DNA from: Candidatus Woesearchaeota archaeon
Lineage (GTDB): Archaea > Nanobdellota > Nanobdellia > Woesearchaeales > GW2011-AR15
Direction of reading: 5' to 3'
Assembly: GCA_016934775.1 (NCBI GenBank)
Contig: JAFGSP010000108.1
Location: 1 to 5,375, forward strand
Length of the DNA: 5,375 nt
A program made the translations under genes and the position numbers. Positions within the stretch are counted from its first letter, which is position 1. Each line of letters starts with the position of its first letter. Under the pieces are notes generated by a model. That model did no database searches and had not been told where the DNA came from. It saw only the letters and a list, made by a program, of their open reading frames with translations. Positions 1 to 5,375 of the stretch are shown here, piece after piece.

Positions 1-623
1 ATTCCCTTGTGAAGGTCAATCGGCCTCCAGTCATCCATCACAAGGTTTGCGTCAAGCCATTCTGCCAGCTCTTCAGGGTTGCCTATTGTGGCAGAAAGAG
101 CGATGAACTGCGCTTTTTTAAGGACGCTTCTCAGTATTGTGAGGACTATCTCAAGAGTAGGGCCCCTGTGGGCATCATTCATGAGGTGTATCTCATCTAT
201 TATGACTGTAGAGACGTGCCTTAGCCACGGGACCTTATGCCTAATCAGGGAATCCAGTTTCTCAGATACTGTGATTATTATATCATATTTCTCAAGATAG
301 CTGTCTGAAGAATCTGTATCTCCTATTGATATCCCGACTTTAACATTTTTGTATTTGTTCCTGAACTCATTGTATTTCTCAGATGCCAAAGCCTTTAAAG
401 GAACAACATATACTGCTTTTCCGATGTTGTTATAGATACCCTGAAGCATTGCAATCTCTGCAATAAGCGTCTTTCCTGAGGCAGTAGGAGTGCAGACCAA
501 AAGATTATCACGTTCCAGCAGCCCGGCTTCGACTGCTTTTCTCTGCGCAGGACGCAGTTCTTTGATATCCTTGGATAGGATAGAATATAGTTCCGGACGC
601 AGCTTGTCTTTTATGGATTCCAT
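1..623 (-). CDS. hel308: Hel308-like superfamily 2 DNA helicase, N-terminal part (partial)
   Basis: ATP-dependent Ski2-like DNA helicase of the Hel308 group, which in archaea unwinds DNA at stalled or damaged replication forks. The visible 207 residues cover the first RecA-like domain. Motifs read directly: LRPAQ at residues 23-27 (Q-motif region), Walker A TPTASGKT at 45-52, VPLKAL at 74-79 (motif Ia), VSEKLDSLIRH at 119-129 (a Hel308 hallmark region), DEIH box at 143-146, SATIGN at 177-182, and DDWRP at 197-201, which matches the conserved WRPV segment ending RecA1 in Hel308. The family is usually about 700 residues, so roughly 70 percent lies beyond the left edge; the reading frame is open at base 1. 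The ATG at 623 is chosen because an in-frame TGA lies five codons upstream and a TATA box sits 26 bases before it; there is no ribosome binding site, consistent with a leaderless mRNA. A related Ski2-like helicase is the main alternative. Confidence 0.9.
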   Translation of the reverse strand, partial: MESIKDKLRPELYSILSKDIKELRPAQRKAVEAGLLERDNLLVCTPTASGKTLIAEIAMLQGIYNNIGKAVYVVPLKALASEKYNEFRNKYKNVKVGISIGDTDSSDSYLEKYDIIITVSEKLDSLIRHKVPWLRHVSTVIIDEIHLMNDAHRGPTLEIVLTILRSVLKKAQFIALSATIGNPEELAEWLDANLVMDDWRPIDLHKG

Positions 624-644
624 TTGGAGTATGAATCAAAGATG

Positions 645-653
645 ATTTAAATA
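645..653 (-). promoter_or_regulatory. TATA box for the helicase gene (leaderless)
   Basis: The minus strand reads TATTTAAAT here. Its centre is about 26 bases upstream of the helicase ATG at 623, the usual archaeal TATA-to-start-site distance. Transcription would therefore begin at or next to the A of the ATG. The absence of any GGAGG-like sequence before the ATG supports a leaderless transcript. Position is inferred from spacing only. Confidence 0.6.
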
Positions 654-683
654 GGTTGGGATATAAGATGAACAGAAGACAAT

Positions 684-699
684 CCAAAAAAATTATATA
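684..699 (+). promoter_or_regulatory. BRE/TATA promoter for the small membrane protein gene
   Basis: An A-rich stretch after CC (684-692, BRE-like) runs into TTATATA (693-699). With about 26 bases to the start site, transcription would begin near 722, giving a leader of only about 11 bases that carries the ribosome binding site. It is back to back with the helicase TATA box in a 109-base divergent intergenic region. Confidence 0.6.
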
Positions 700-721
700 C
701 TCAACCACCCAGAATCATATT

Positions 722-729
722 GAGGTGAT
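722..729 (+). promoter_or_regulatory. Ribosome binding site GAGGTGAT
   Basis: GAGGTGAT complements the 3' end of archaeal 16S rRNA. GGTGA ends four bases before the ATG at 733, which fixes that ATG rather than the in-frame ATG at 772 as the start of the 70-residue protein. Confidence 0.75.
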
Positions 730-732
730 CCC

Positions 733-945
733 ATGAAAATTGTGAAATTTCTGCAGAAATGCACAAAAAAGATGGAATGGTATGACATATCAATGCTGAA
801 GCTGTCTGTGTTCTTCTTCACGCTGTTCCTCGTGACAGCATGGCCTGCATTCATGTACCTTGCGATAGGGATAAGCTGGTATTGGTATCTGATATTGGGT
901 TTGGTGTTTGCGGCTCCTTTATTGAAGAAGATGTTTTGGAAATAG
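733..945 (+). CDS. Small two-helix membrane protein, unknown function
   Basis: A 70-residue protein with a basic, probably cytoplasmic N-terminus (residues 1-13, five Lys), then two hydrophobic segments at about 21-45 and 49-64, and a basic tail (LLKKMFWK). By the positive-inside rule both ends should be cytoplasmic, forming a membrane hairpin. It is rich in aromatics (Trp at 16, 37, 49, 51 and 69). A single Cys is present at residue 10. There is no catalytic motif. The strong ribosome binding site and promoter upstream and T-run downstream make it a convincing stand-alone gene. Small proteins with a similar WYDIS...KLSVFF...AWPAF pattern are remembered from DPANN archaeal genomes, where they are annotated as hypothetical; this is recollection, not a search. 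No function is assigned. Confidence 0.8.
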   Translation: MKIVKFLQKCTKKMEWYDISMLKLSVFFFTLFLVTAWPAFMYLAIGISWYWYLILGLVFAAPLLKKMFWK

Positions 946-949
946 GAGC

Positions 950-957
950 TTTTTTTT
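950..957 (+). terminator. T8 run, probable archaeal terminator
   Basis: Eight consecutive T bases begin five bases after the stop codon of the small membrane protein gene. Archaeal RNA polymerase terminates at oligo-T without needing a hairpin, and none is obvious here. It lies just before the promoter of the next gene. Confidence 0.55.
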
Positions 958-960
958 CAC

Positions 961-973
961 AAAATTTAAAAAG
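961..973 (+). promoter_or_regulatory. TATA box for the surface-protein operon (leaderless)
   Basis: An A/T box with core TTTAAAAA at 965-972 is centred about 27 bases upstream of the ATG at 996. Transcription would start at or within two bases of the ATG. No ribosome binding site is present between the box and the ATG, which supports a leaderless first gene. Confidence 0.65.
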
Positions 974-995
974 CCGGCGCACATGACATAAGTCT

Positions 996-1622
996 ATGGA
1001 TTACCTAATGGGAATAGCTATTGTAATAGGTATTGTGCTTATCGTACTTGTCATCACAACCCTGAAGAATATATTTAAGACTCTTGTTTCAATATTCCTC
1101 ATATTAGTTGTGCTTTCAGCCCTGTTCATGTTCTTCCTGGTGAAAGATGTGAGGGATTTCGGACAAGGGATTAACAACAACGGCAATATCTACTTGCTAA
1201 AAGAGGGCGATGAGGTCCTGACAGGGTTCAGGATGGAAGGGATCAACCTCAGCAATGCTGCTTCATTCTCAGGAAAAGAGCTGGACAGGTTCACAAAAGA
1301 CATGGAGGACCAGAAGCTGGACAGCATCCTCGACAAGGACTACAAAATATTTATAATAGACCAATCTGCGTTTAATGACACAAACAGCCTTGATCCGGAT
1401 TCAGTCATTGAATATCTGAAAAGCAAAGAGAGCGAGTATGAGCCTTCTGAAAGCACTATGGACCCAAAAGCATTCGCTTTCTCGATGCTGGTGATATTCA
1501 ACCTGAAGAACGATCCGCTTTATTTATTCAAAGAATTCAAGAACAATAACCTGATCATCTATCCAGAAACCTTCATGTTCAAAGTCCTTAAATTCACTAT
1601 GAAGGAAAAAAATGAAGAATAA
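996..1622 (+). CDS. Membrane-anchored protein with two N-terminal helices, unknown function
   Basis: A 208-residue protein. Two hydrophobic segments lie at residues 5-22 and 29-49, separated by a short basic loop (K24, K28). The N-terminus has no positive charge (MDYLMG). The positive-inside rule therefore puts the loop in the cytoplasm and the remaining 158 residues outside the membrane. The outer part is acidic and Lys-rich, with no cysteines and no recognisable catalytic motif. Residues 116-122 and 184-189 look like buried beta strands; 134-147 and 157-168 look helical. It is the first gene of an apparent operon: its last 11 bases overlap the start of the large secreted repeat protein, so the two are probably translated together. 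The ATG at 996 is favoured by the TATA spacing. The family is not recognised; similar membrane proteins occur in DPANN genomes as far as I recall. The topology is a prediction. Confidence 0.8.
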   Translation: MDYLMGIAIVIGIVLIVLVITTLKNIFKTLVSIFLILVVLSALFMFFLVKDVRDFGQGINNNGNIYLLKEGDEVLTGFRMEGINLSNAASFSGKELDRFTKDMEDQKLDSILDKDYKIFIIDQSAFNDTNSLDPDSVIEYLKSKESEYEPSESTMDPKAFAFSMLVIFNLKNDPLYLFKEFKNNNLIIYPETFMFKVLKFTMKEKNEE

Positions 1623-4038
1623 GATATTGCTGGTTTTTTTTGCACTGATTCTAGTAAATGCTGCATCTGGAGCAGAATTGGTCTATGAAGGATGGATCTA
1701 CAACGGCAGGAATCTTGTTTTTGATGATATTAATTACAAGATTCTCATTTCCACAAACGGAAACACTCTATTGCTGAAAACTGATGAAACAACAGAGACT
1801 CTTGAGTATATGGACTGCTATAGCGAAGAATATTCCAGGATCTGCTACAATAATTCAGTATATGATATCGATGAAGAAGATTACAAAGCATACCTGTACA
1901 TATACTATCTACAGCCTGACCTTGATATTTCAAGGACAATAGACCAGAATATCCTTTCAATCGGAGAGACAGCTGACTTTGAGGTTCTTATTGAAAACAA
2001 TGGCGATGCTGATGCTGCAGAAGTTGTCTACTCAGAGGATTTCCCTGAAAATGTTGAGCTGGTTGATGTGAAGTACGGCTATATGAAAGGGAACACGGCC
2101 TATTGGGAAGGAGAGATAAAAGAAGGCGAAAGCCAGGAGATAACTTACAGGATAAGGAGCAAAGGCAAGATAGATGATTACATCAAGGCCAGCCTTAGTT
2201 ATTTTGACGGATATGAGGAAAAAGAAATATTTTCGGATTCGATAAGGCTATATTCAGAGGATGTGCTTGGCATTGAGCTTTCTGTTGATAAAATTGATTA
2301 TGAACTCGCTGAAGATATCAATTTTACACTTGCCCTGGAAAACAACGGGATAAAAGAGATTGAGATTGAGGAGCTCAGGCTCACTTTCCCGCAGAACATT
2401 ATAGTAAACAAAGGAGACATCCCTGAAAAGAACGGGGGATATATATGGGACGGCACCATTGACAAAGAAGAGAGTGAATCCTTTGAGTTCGAGCTTGAAG
2501 GCCAAAAAAGCGGGACATATTACATCGTAGCAGATGTGGAATACACATATAAAGACAGTACATTCAATGAAGATAACAACAAAATCGGTTTTGTTGTCCA
2601 TGAAGAAGGGATTGAGCTGACATCATCCCTTTCAGGAGATGAACAGGTCTATTCAGGGCAGGTCCTGAATATTTTTGTGAAATTGAGGAACAAGAATTCT
2701 TTTTCAAAGCTCAAAGATGTTGAGCTGAAGACAATCAGCGACCTTGGATTTTTTGAAGGCATAAGGCATAATATTGTTGATGTGAATGAGACAGTGCTTC
2801 TGCTCAACACAGAGATAATGATGCCGGAAACATCTTCAATAAGTAAGTATCCTATTAAATTCAACGTGACTTATAAGACAGAAGACAACACACCCTATTC
2901 CACTATACTTGACAGGACTATTGTTGTAAATCCCCTTAAAACAATTTCCATAGTGCCCTCAATAAGCTCTTCTGAGATAAACGAAGAAACCCCGCTTACT
3001 ATGACTGTCAGCTTAAAAAATGAAGGCCTGAAGGATTATAAAGATGTTTTCCTGAAATCAAATATCCCAGACATATTCTCTGTCAAGGGCGTGACTTCAA
3101 TCTCATCAAATGTTGACAAAGAAGAAGAAATCTCTGCATTGACTTTCACAATTACTCCGGCGCGTGTACAGCAAAATTCTGTTTATTGGCTGAATTTTAC
3201 TGCCACTTACATGGATGACGACAAAGAATATAAAGTAACAAAAGATGTTAGAATAACTGTCAAAGCTGTTAAGCCGGATATCTCTGTGACAAAAGAACTG
3301 GATTCATCATCATCTTCGCTTGGCGAGAAACTCGATGTCACCTATACTATCACAAACAAAGACGCCTCATCAGTCCATGATCTTGTACTGATTACTTCAG
3401 AATCACAAAATTATGATACCCTAAAAGTATTCTCAAAAGATGTCCTGAAACTTGACCCTGGTGAGACAACTTCTTTCAAAGCCGAAGAGATTTTGGCGAA
3501 GAAAACTGGAAGCCAAGAATCAGGATCTTCAATTCTTTTCTTCAAAGATAAGCATTCAAGACAATTCAACATAAGCTCTGGCAGCCCGAGCGCTTCTGTT
3601 AGTGAATCAGAATTCAATGAGCCTGTTATCTACCTTGAAAAGACCGCAAACAAGACAAATCCCTATGTCGGTGAAACCTTAAAAATAAAATTGAATATCA
3701 CCAATATTGGCAGGGGTGCTGTCTCAGGCAGGATAGACGGTGCCAGTCTTGAAATTCCCCAGGGAACCAGCAAGCTCATAGAAAAAGAAGTGAGCTATAC
3801 TGAAGCAGGCAAATATGATGTACCAAAATCTGTTTTCTATTATGATGATCAGGATAGGCGGGCATATTCCAACAAAATAGAAATTAATGTTATCGAAAAA
3901 CCAGAATCAGGCACAGGAACTCCTAGCCATGGAAATGCCCCCCAGTCAGACACCCAGGAAACTCCTCTTCCAGAAGAAAAAAAACCCGGAATATTCATGA
4001 GATTTTACTTATTCCTGAAAAAGTTTTTTACGGGGTGA
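1612..4038 (+). CDS. Large secreted protein with about six Ig-like (CARDB/DUF11-like) repeats
   Basis: An 808-residue predicted cell-surface protein. A Sec signal peptide is clear: basic MKNK, hydrophobic core at 5-16, and likely cleavage near residues 20-21 (AASGA). An N-terminal domain of about 80 residues carries the only two cysteines (C69, C78), possibly a disulfide. About six beta-rich repeats follow, at roughly 103-212, 220-330, 333-440, 445-550, 556-657 and 672-760. Each begins with a strand and then a pattern such as GETADFEVLIENNGD, INFTLALENNGI, LTMTVSLKNEG, LDVTYTITNKD or LKIKLNITNIG, which is typical of CARDB/DUF11 adhesion-type folds. Several N-x-S/T sites (for example N237, N392, N418, N528, N653, N695) could be glycosylated. 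A Pro/Glu/Ser-rich linker (763-792) leads to a basic amphipathic end (FMRFYLFLKKFF), with no ordinary membrane anchor. The ATG overlaps the upstream gene and starts the signal peptide; AGGA at 1603-1606 is a weak ribosome binding site. Role (adhesion, scaffold, envelope) is not determined. Confidence 0.85.
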   Translation: MKNKILLVFFALILVNAASGAELVYEGWIYNGRNLVFDDINYKILISTNGNTLLLKTDETTETLEYMDCYSEEYSRICYNNSVYDIDEEDYKAYLYIYYLQPDLDISRTIDQNILSIGETADFEVLIENNGDADAAEVVYSEDFPENVELVDVKYGYMKGNTAYWEGEIKEGESQEITYRIRSKGKIDDYIKASLSYFDGYEEKEIFSDSIRLYSEDVLGIELSVDKIDYELAEDINFTLALENNGIKEIEIEELRLTFPQNIIVNKGDIPEKNGGYIWDGTIDKEESESFEFELEGQKSGTYYIVADVEYTYKDSTFNEDNNKIGFVVHEEGIELTSSLSGDEQVYSGQVLNIFVKLRNKNSFSKLKDVELKTISDLGFFEGIRHNIVDVNETVLLLNTEIMMPETSSISKYPIKFNVTYKTEDNTPYSTILDRTIVVNPLKTISIVPSISSSEINEETPLTMTVSLKNEGLKDYKDVFLKSNIPDIFSVKGVTSISSNVDKEEEISALTFTITPARVQQNSVYWLNFTATYMDDDKEYKVTKDVRITVKAVKPDISVTKELDSSSSSLGEKLDVTYTITNKDASSVHDLVLITSESQNYDTLKVFSKDVLKLDPGETTSFKAEEILAKKTGSQESGSSILFFKDKHSRQFNISSGSPSASVSESEFNEPVIYLEKTANKTNPYVGETLKIKLNITNIGRGAVSGRIDGASLEIPQGTSKLIEKEVSYTEAGKYDVPKSVFYYDDQDRRAYSNKIEINVIEKPESGTGTPSHGNAPQSDTQETPLPEEKKPGIFMRFYLFLKKFFTG
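4032..4038 (+). promoter_or_regulatory. Ribosome binding site for the zinc-ribbon gene
   Basis: GGGGTGA overlaps the stop codon of the large repeat protein (TGA at 4036-4038) and ends two bases before the ATG at 4041. Its placement indicates translational coupling and supports the reality of the very short downstream gene. Confidence 0.6.
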
Positions 4039-4040
4039 AA

Positions 4041-4169
4041 ATGAACAAAAAATGCAGCATTTGCGGCTCAACAATGGTTGAGAAATCAACAAGAAAAATC
4101 GGAAAAACCACCTATCACGTGTTGTTTTGCGAATCCTGCAAGCACCAGGTTGCAAGGTCTGAAGAGTAA
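4041..4169 (+). CDS. 42-residue zinc-ribbon protein
   Basis: The protein reads MNKKCSICGS at the start and ends VLFCESCKHQVARSEE. It has two CxxC knuckles, C5-C8 and C30-C33, separated by 21 residues, a classic zinc-ribbon arrangement likely to bind one Zn2+. Between them lies a basic strand-rich segment (K15, R18, K19, K22). It has no signal peptide and is probably cytoplasmic, so it is unlikely to be physically part of the secreted product before it. It starts two bases after the upstream stop codon with an overlapping GGGGTGA site, so it is most likely the last gene of that operon. Mini zinc ribbons are common in archaea and may bind nucleic acid or protein; the specific role is unknown. 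The gene is short, but the four ordered cysteines and the coupled start make a chance reading frame unlikely. Confidence 0.8.
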   Translation: MNKKCSICGSTMVEKSTRKIGKTTYHVLFCESCKHQVARSEE

Positions 4170-4171
4170 GG

Positions 4172-4182
4172 TTTTTAAACTT
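4172..4182 (+). promoter_or_regulatory. TATA box for the antiporter gene
   Basis: TTTTTAAACTT lies just after the zinc-ribbon stop codon. Its centre (about 4177) predicts a start site near 4203, immediately before the ribosome binding site. The TATA-to-ribosome-binding-site distance matches that upstream of the small membrane protein gene (about 29 bases). The T5 run could also serve as a terminator for the preceding operon. Confidence 0.5.
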
Positions 4183-4203
4183 AAAGATACTCAACAGAGA
4201 ACA

Positions 4204-4210
4204 GAGGTGA
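4204..4210 (+). promoter_or_regulatory. Ribosome binding site GAGGTGA that argues for an upstream non-AUG start
   Basis: GAGGTGA is identical to the core of the site before the gene at 733. It ends four bases before an in-frame CTG (4215) and seven before an in-frame ATT (4218), but 37 bases before the TTG at 4248. No ATG in any frame lies between it and 4277. The usual spacing therefore points to initiation at 4215 or 4218. Confidence 0.6.
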
Positions 4211-4247
4211 ATTACTGATTATTTTTAATCCGCTCACTGATAACATA

Positions 4248-5171
4248 TTGTATATTGCATTAAGTCTTATAGCTATCATGCTGTCTGCTGGCTATATTAT
4301 AAAAGCTGTTTCTCATTACGCCAGAGAACTCGGTGTCTCTGATTACCTTATCGGGTTTCTTGTGGTAGCCATCGGCACATCTTTGCCTGAGATGACCACA
4401 GCTTTCGTGGCTTCATTCAAGCATGCCGGCGAAATTGTGCTGGGTGACGTTATCGGAGCAAATATCATTGATGTTACAATTGTGCTTGGAGTAACATCTA
4501 TTATAGGAAGAAAAATATTCATACACGGAAAAGTGATTGATAAGACGCTTTTCACAGTAATGCTGATTGCAATACTGCCCCTGATTCTTGGTTATGACGG
4601 CAGACTGTCCAGATTAGACGGCGCAATATTGGTCATTTCATTCTTCCTGTACATCTTCAACCTATTGAAAAAAGAAGGCCATTTCGGAAAACTGAAAAAA
4701 GATGTGAAACTGAGCCTTATATGGAAAGACCTTGTTGTCATATCCTTTTCCCTTGCAGTATTGCTTGTTGGAGCAAATTTCATGATAAGCTCAAGCAGGA
4801 CCATAGGCATAATGATCGGCATCCCTGACATTGTCCTGGGCATTGTATTGATGGCAGTTGGCACAACCATCCCTGAACTGACTGTTGAGACAATGTCTGT
4901 GCTCAAAGGGGTCTCTGGCATTGCTTTCGGAGATATACTTGGAAGTGTTGTCTGCAACTCATCACTTGTGCTTGGTATTGGTGCATTGATTACACCCATC
5001 CAGATAACCAACAGGGTATTGTTCAGGAACTCCTCCTTATTCATGCTGACTTCTGTATTCATAGCCCTCCTCTTCATAAAGAAAAAAGAAATAACCTGGA
5101 AAGAGGGTGTCGGGCTCCTGATGGTCTATGCTACTTTCCTGGTGACAGAAGCTCTTGCCGGGATAATTTAG
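4248..5171 (+). CDS. CaCA-family sodium(cation)/calcium antiporter
   Basis: An integral membrane antiporter that probably exchanges Ca2+ for Na+ or H+. Counting from the TTG at 4248 it has 307 residues and about ten hydrophobic helices, the usual size and topology for prokaryotic members. Both inverted alpha repeats are visible: alpha-1 with GTSLPE at 43-48 and GDVIGANIID at 66-75, and alpha-2 with GTTIPE at 205-210 and GDILGSVVCN at 228-237. The two ion-binding glutamates (E48, E210) are kept. The second-motif ligand is Asp in alpha-1 (D75) and Asn in alpha-2 (N237), the reverse of the Asn/Asp order I recall for the structurally studied archaeal NCX_Mj. A central basic loop (141-160) joins the halves. 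The true start is probably CTG 4215 (318 residues) or ATT 4218, because GAGGTGA at 4204-4210 fits them; the first in-frame ATG, 4278, would cut helix 1. It seems to have its own promoter. Ion specificity cannot be told from sequence. Confidence 0.9.
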   Translation: MYIALSLIAIMLSAGYIIKAVSHYARELGVSDYLIGFLVVAIGTSLPEMTTAFVASFKHAGEIVLGDVIGANIIDVTIVLGVTSIIGRKIFIHGKVIDKTLFTVMLIAILPLILGYDGRLSRLDGAILVISFFLYIFNLLKKEGHFGKLKKDVKLSLIWKDLVVISFSLAVLLVGANFMISSSRTIGIMIGIPDIVLGIVLMAVGTTIPELTVETMSVLKGVSGIAFGDILGSVVCNSSLVLGIGALITPIQITNRVLFRNSSLFMLTSVFIALLFIKKKEITWKEGVGLLMVYATFLVTEALAGII

Positions 5172-5187
5172 TGTGTGGTTTATTATA

Positions 5188-5375
5188 ATGAAGAAGAAAT
5201 ATTTCTTGGATACATGCATCTGGAGAGATTTTTACGAAAATAGATTTGGACAGGGAGGAAGACCTCTTGGAAAATATGCTACTGACTTGTTCATGAAAAT
5301 TATGAAGAAAAAAGATCAGATATTATTTTCAAAATCACTTGTCATGGAATTAAAAAGAGACTATGGAGAACAAGA
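5188..5375 (+). CDS. PIN-domain protein, N-terminal part (possible VapC-like ribonuclease)
   Basis: The frame is open to the right edge, giving 62 residues. It begins MKKKYFLDTCIWRDFYENR, the first strand and helix of a PIN domain. D8 in FLDTC is the first metal-binding acidic residue, and E54 in LVMELK fits the second conserved acid. PIN domains are Mg2+/Mn2+-dependent RNases, often the toxin of a toxin-antitoxin pair. The family is usually 130-150 residues, so more than half is missing, including the later acidic residues. No antitoxin gene precedes it; one could lie downstream, outside the window. The ATG lies 16 bases after the antiporter stop. No ribosome binding site is present; ATAATTTA at 5163-5170, overlapping the antiporter stop codon, could be a TATA box for a leaderless transcript (22 bases away, slightly short). 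All four arginines use AGA, whereas AGG dominates in the genes before it. A non-toxin PIN nuclease is the alternative. Confidence 0.75.
   Translation, partial: MKKKYFLDTCIWRDFYENRFGQGGRPLGKYATDLFMKIMKKKDQILFSKSLVMELKRDYGEQ

Noticed and set aside
9..300. Two short plus-strand reading frames opposite the helicase
   Set aside because: They lie antisense to a minus-strand frame with complete helicase motifs; their translations show no domain features and no start signals.
661..667. ATATAAG as a second plus-strand TATA box
   Set aside because: It would place a start site near 690, inside the better-placed BRE/TATA at 684-699, and no gene needs it.
2254..2601. A 115-codon minus-strand reading frame
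   Set aside because: It is antisense to the large repeat protein and has no promoter or ribosome binding site; the sense frame is continuous over 808 codons.
3301..3319. TCA/TCT repeat run as a simple-sequence repeat with phase-variation potential
   Set aside because: It is only five serine codons, with mixed codons and in-frame triplets, at a repeat boundary; too short and not frame-changing.
4208..4219. Tiny GTG-started frame (GTG AAT TAC TGA) as a leader peptide before the antiporter
   Set aside because: Its start codon lies inside the ribosome binding site itself, so it cannot be served by it, and three codons are too few to support.
4592..5077. A 161-codon minus-strand reading frame
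   Set aside because: It is fully antisense to the antiporter, whose alpha repeats are unmistakable. The Met/Thr/Ser-rich translation is typical of a shadow frame.
1..5375. CRISPR array, tRNA, rRNA, insertion sequence or attachment-site repeats
   Set aside because: No regularly spaced repeats, cloverleaf-like segments, transposase motifs or flanking direct/inverted repeats were found by eye on either strand.

Overview
The window looks like a piece of an archaeal chromosome, most likely from an uncultured DPANN-type (Woesearchaeota-like) lineage. The evidence for archaea is the combination of a Hel308-type DNA helicase, TATA boxes about 26 bases upstream of inferred transcription starts, leaderless gene starts, and GAGGTGA-type ribosome binding sites placed very close to start codons. 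The lineage within archaea is inferred from gene style and small genes remembered from that group; no search was possible.

Layout. Positions 1-623 (minus strand) hold the N-terminal part of a Hel308-like helicase, which runs off the left edge. A 109-base divergent promoter region (624-732) separates it from a small two-helix membrane protein (733-945), followed by a T-run terminator. A leaderless operon then begins at 996. It encodes a two-helix membrane protein with a probable extracytoplasmic domain (996-1622), a large secreted protein of about six Ig-like/CARDB- or DUF11-like repeats (1612-4038, overlapping the previous gene by 11 bases), and a 42-residue zinc ribbon (4041-4169). A new promoter and ribosome binding site precede a CaCA-family cation/Ca2+ antiporter (4248-5171, probably starting upstream at 4215 on a non-AUG codon). 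The right edge cuts a PIN-domain protein (5188 onward).

How they may work together. The 996-4169 genes look co-transcribed. The predicted topology puts the globular part of the first product on the same side of the membrane as the secreted repeat protein, so the two could form a cell-surface assembly; this is inference. The antiporter, helicase and PIN protein appear to be separate transcription units. No CRISPR array, rRNA, tRNA or insertion sequence was seen. The points that most deserve checking are the non-AUG start of the antiporter, its apparent acid/amide exchange between the two alpha repeats, and the uncharacterised surface operon.
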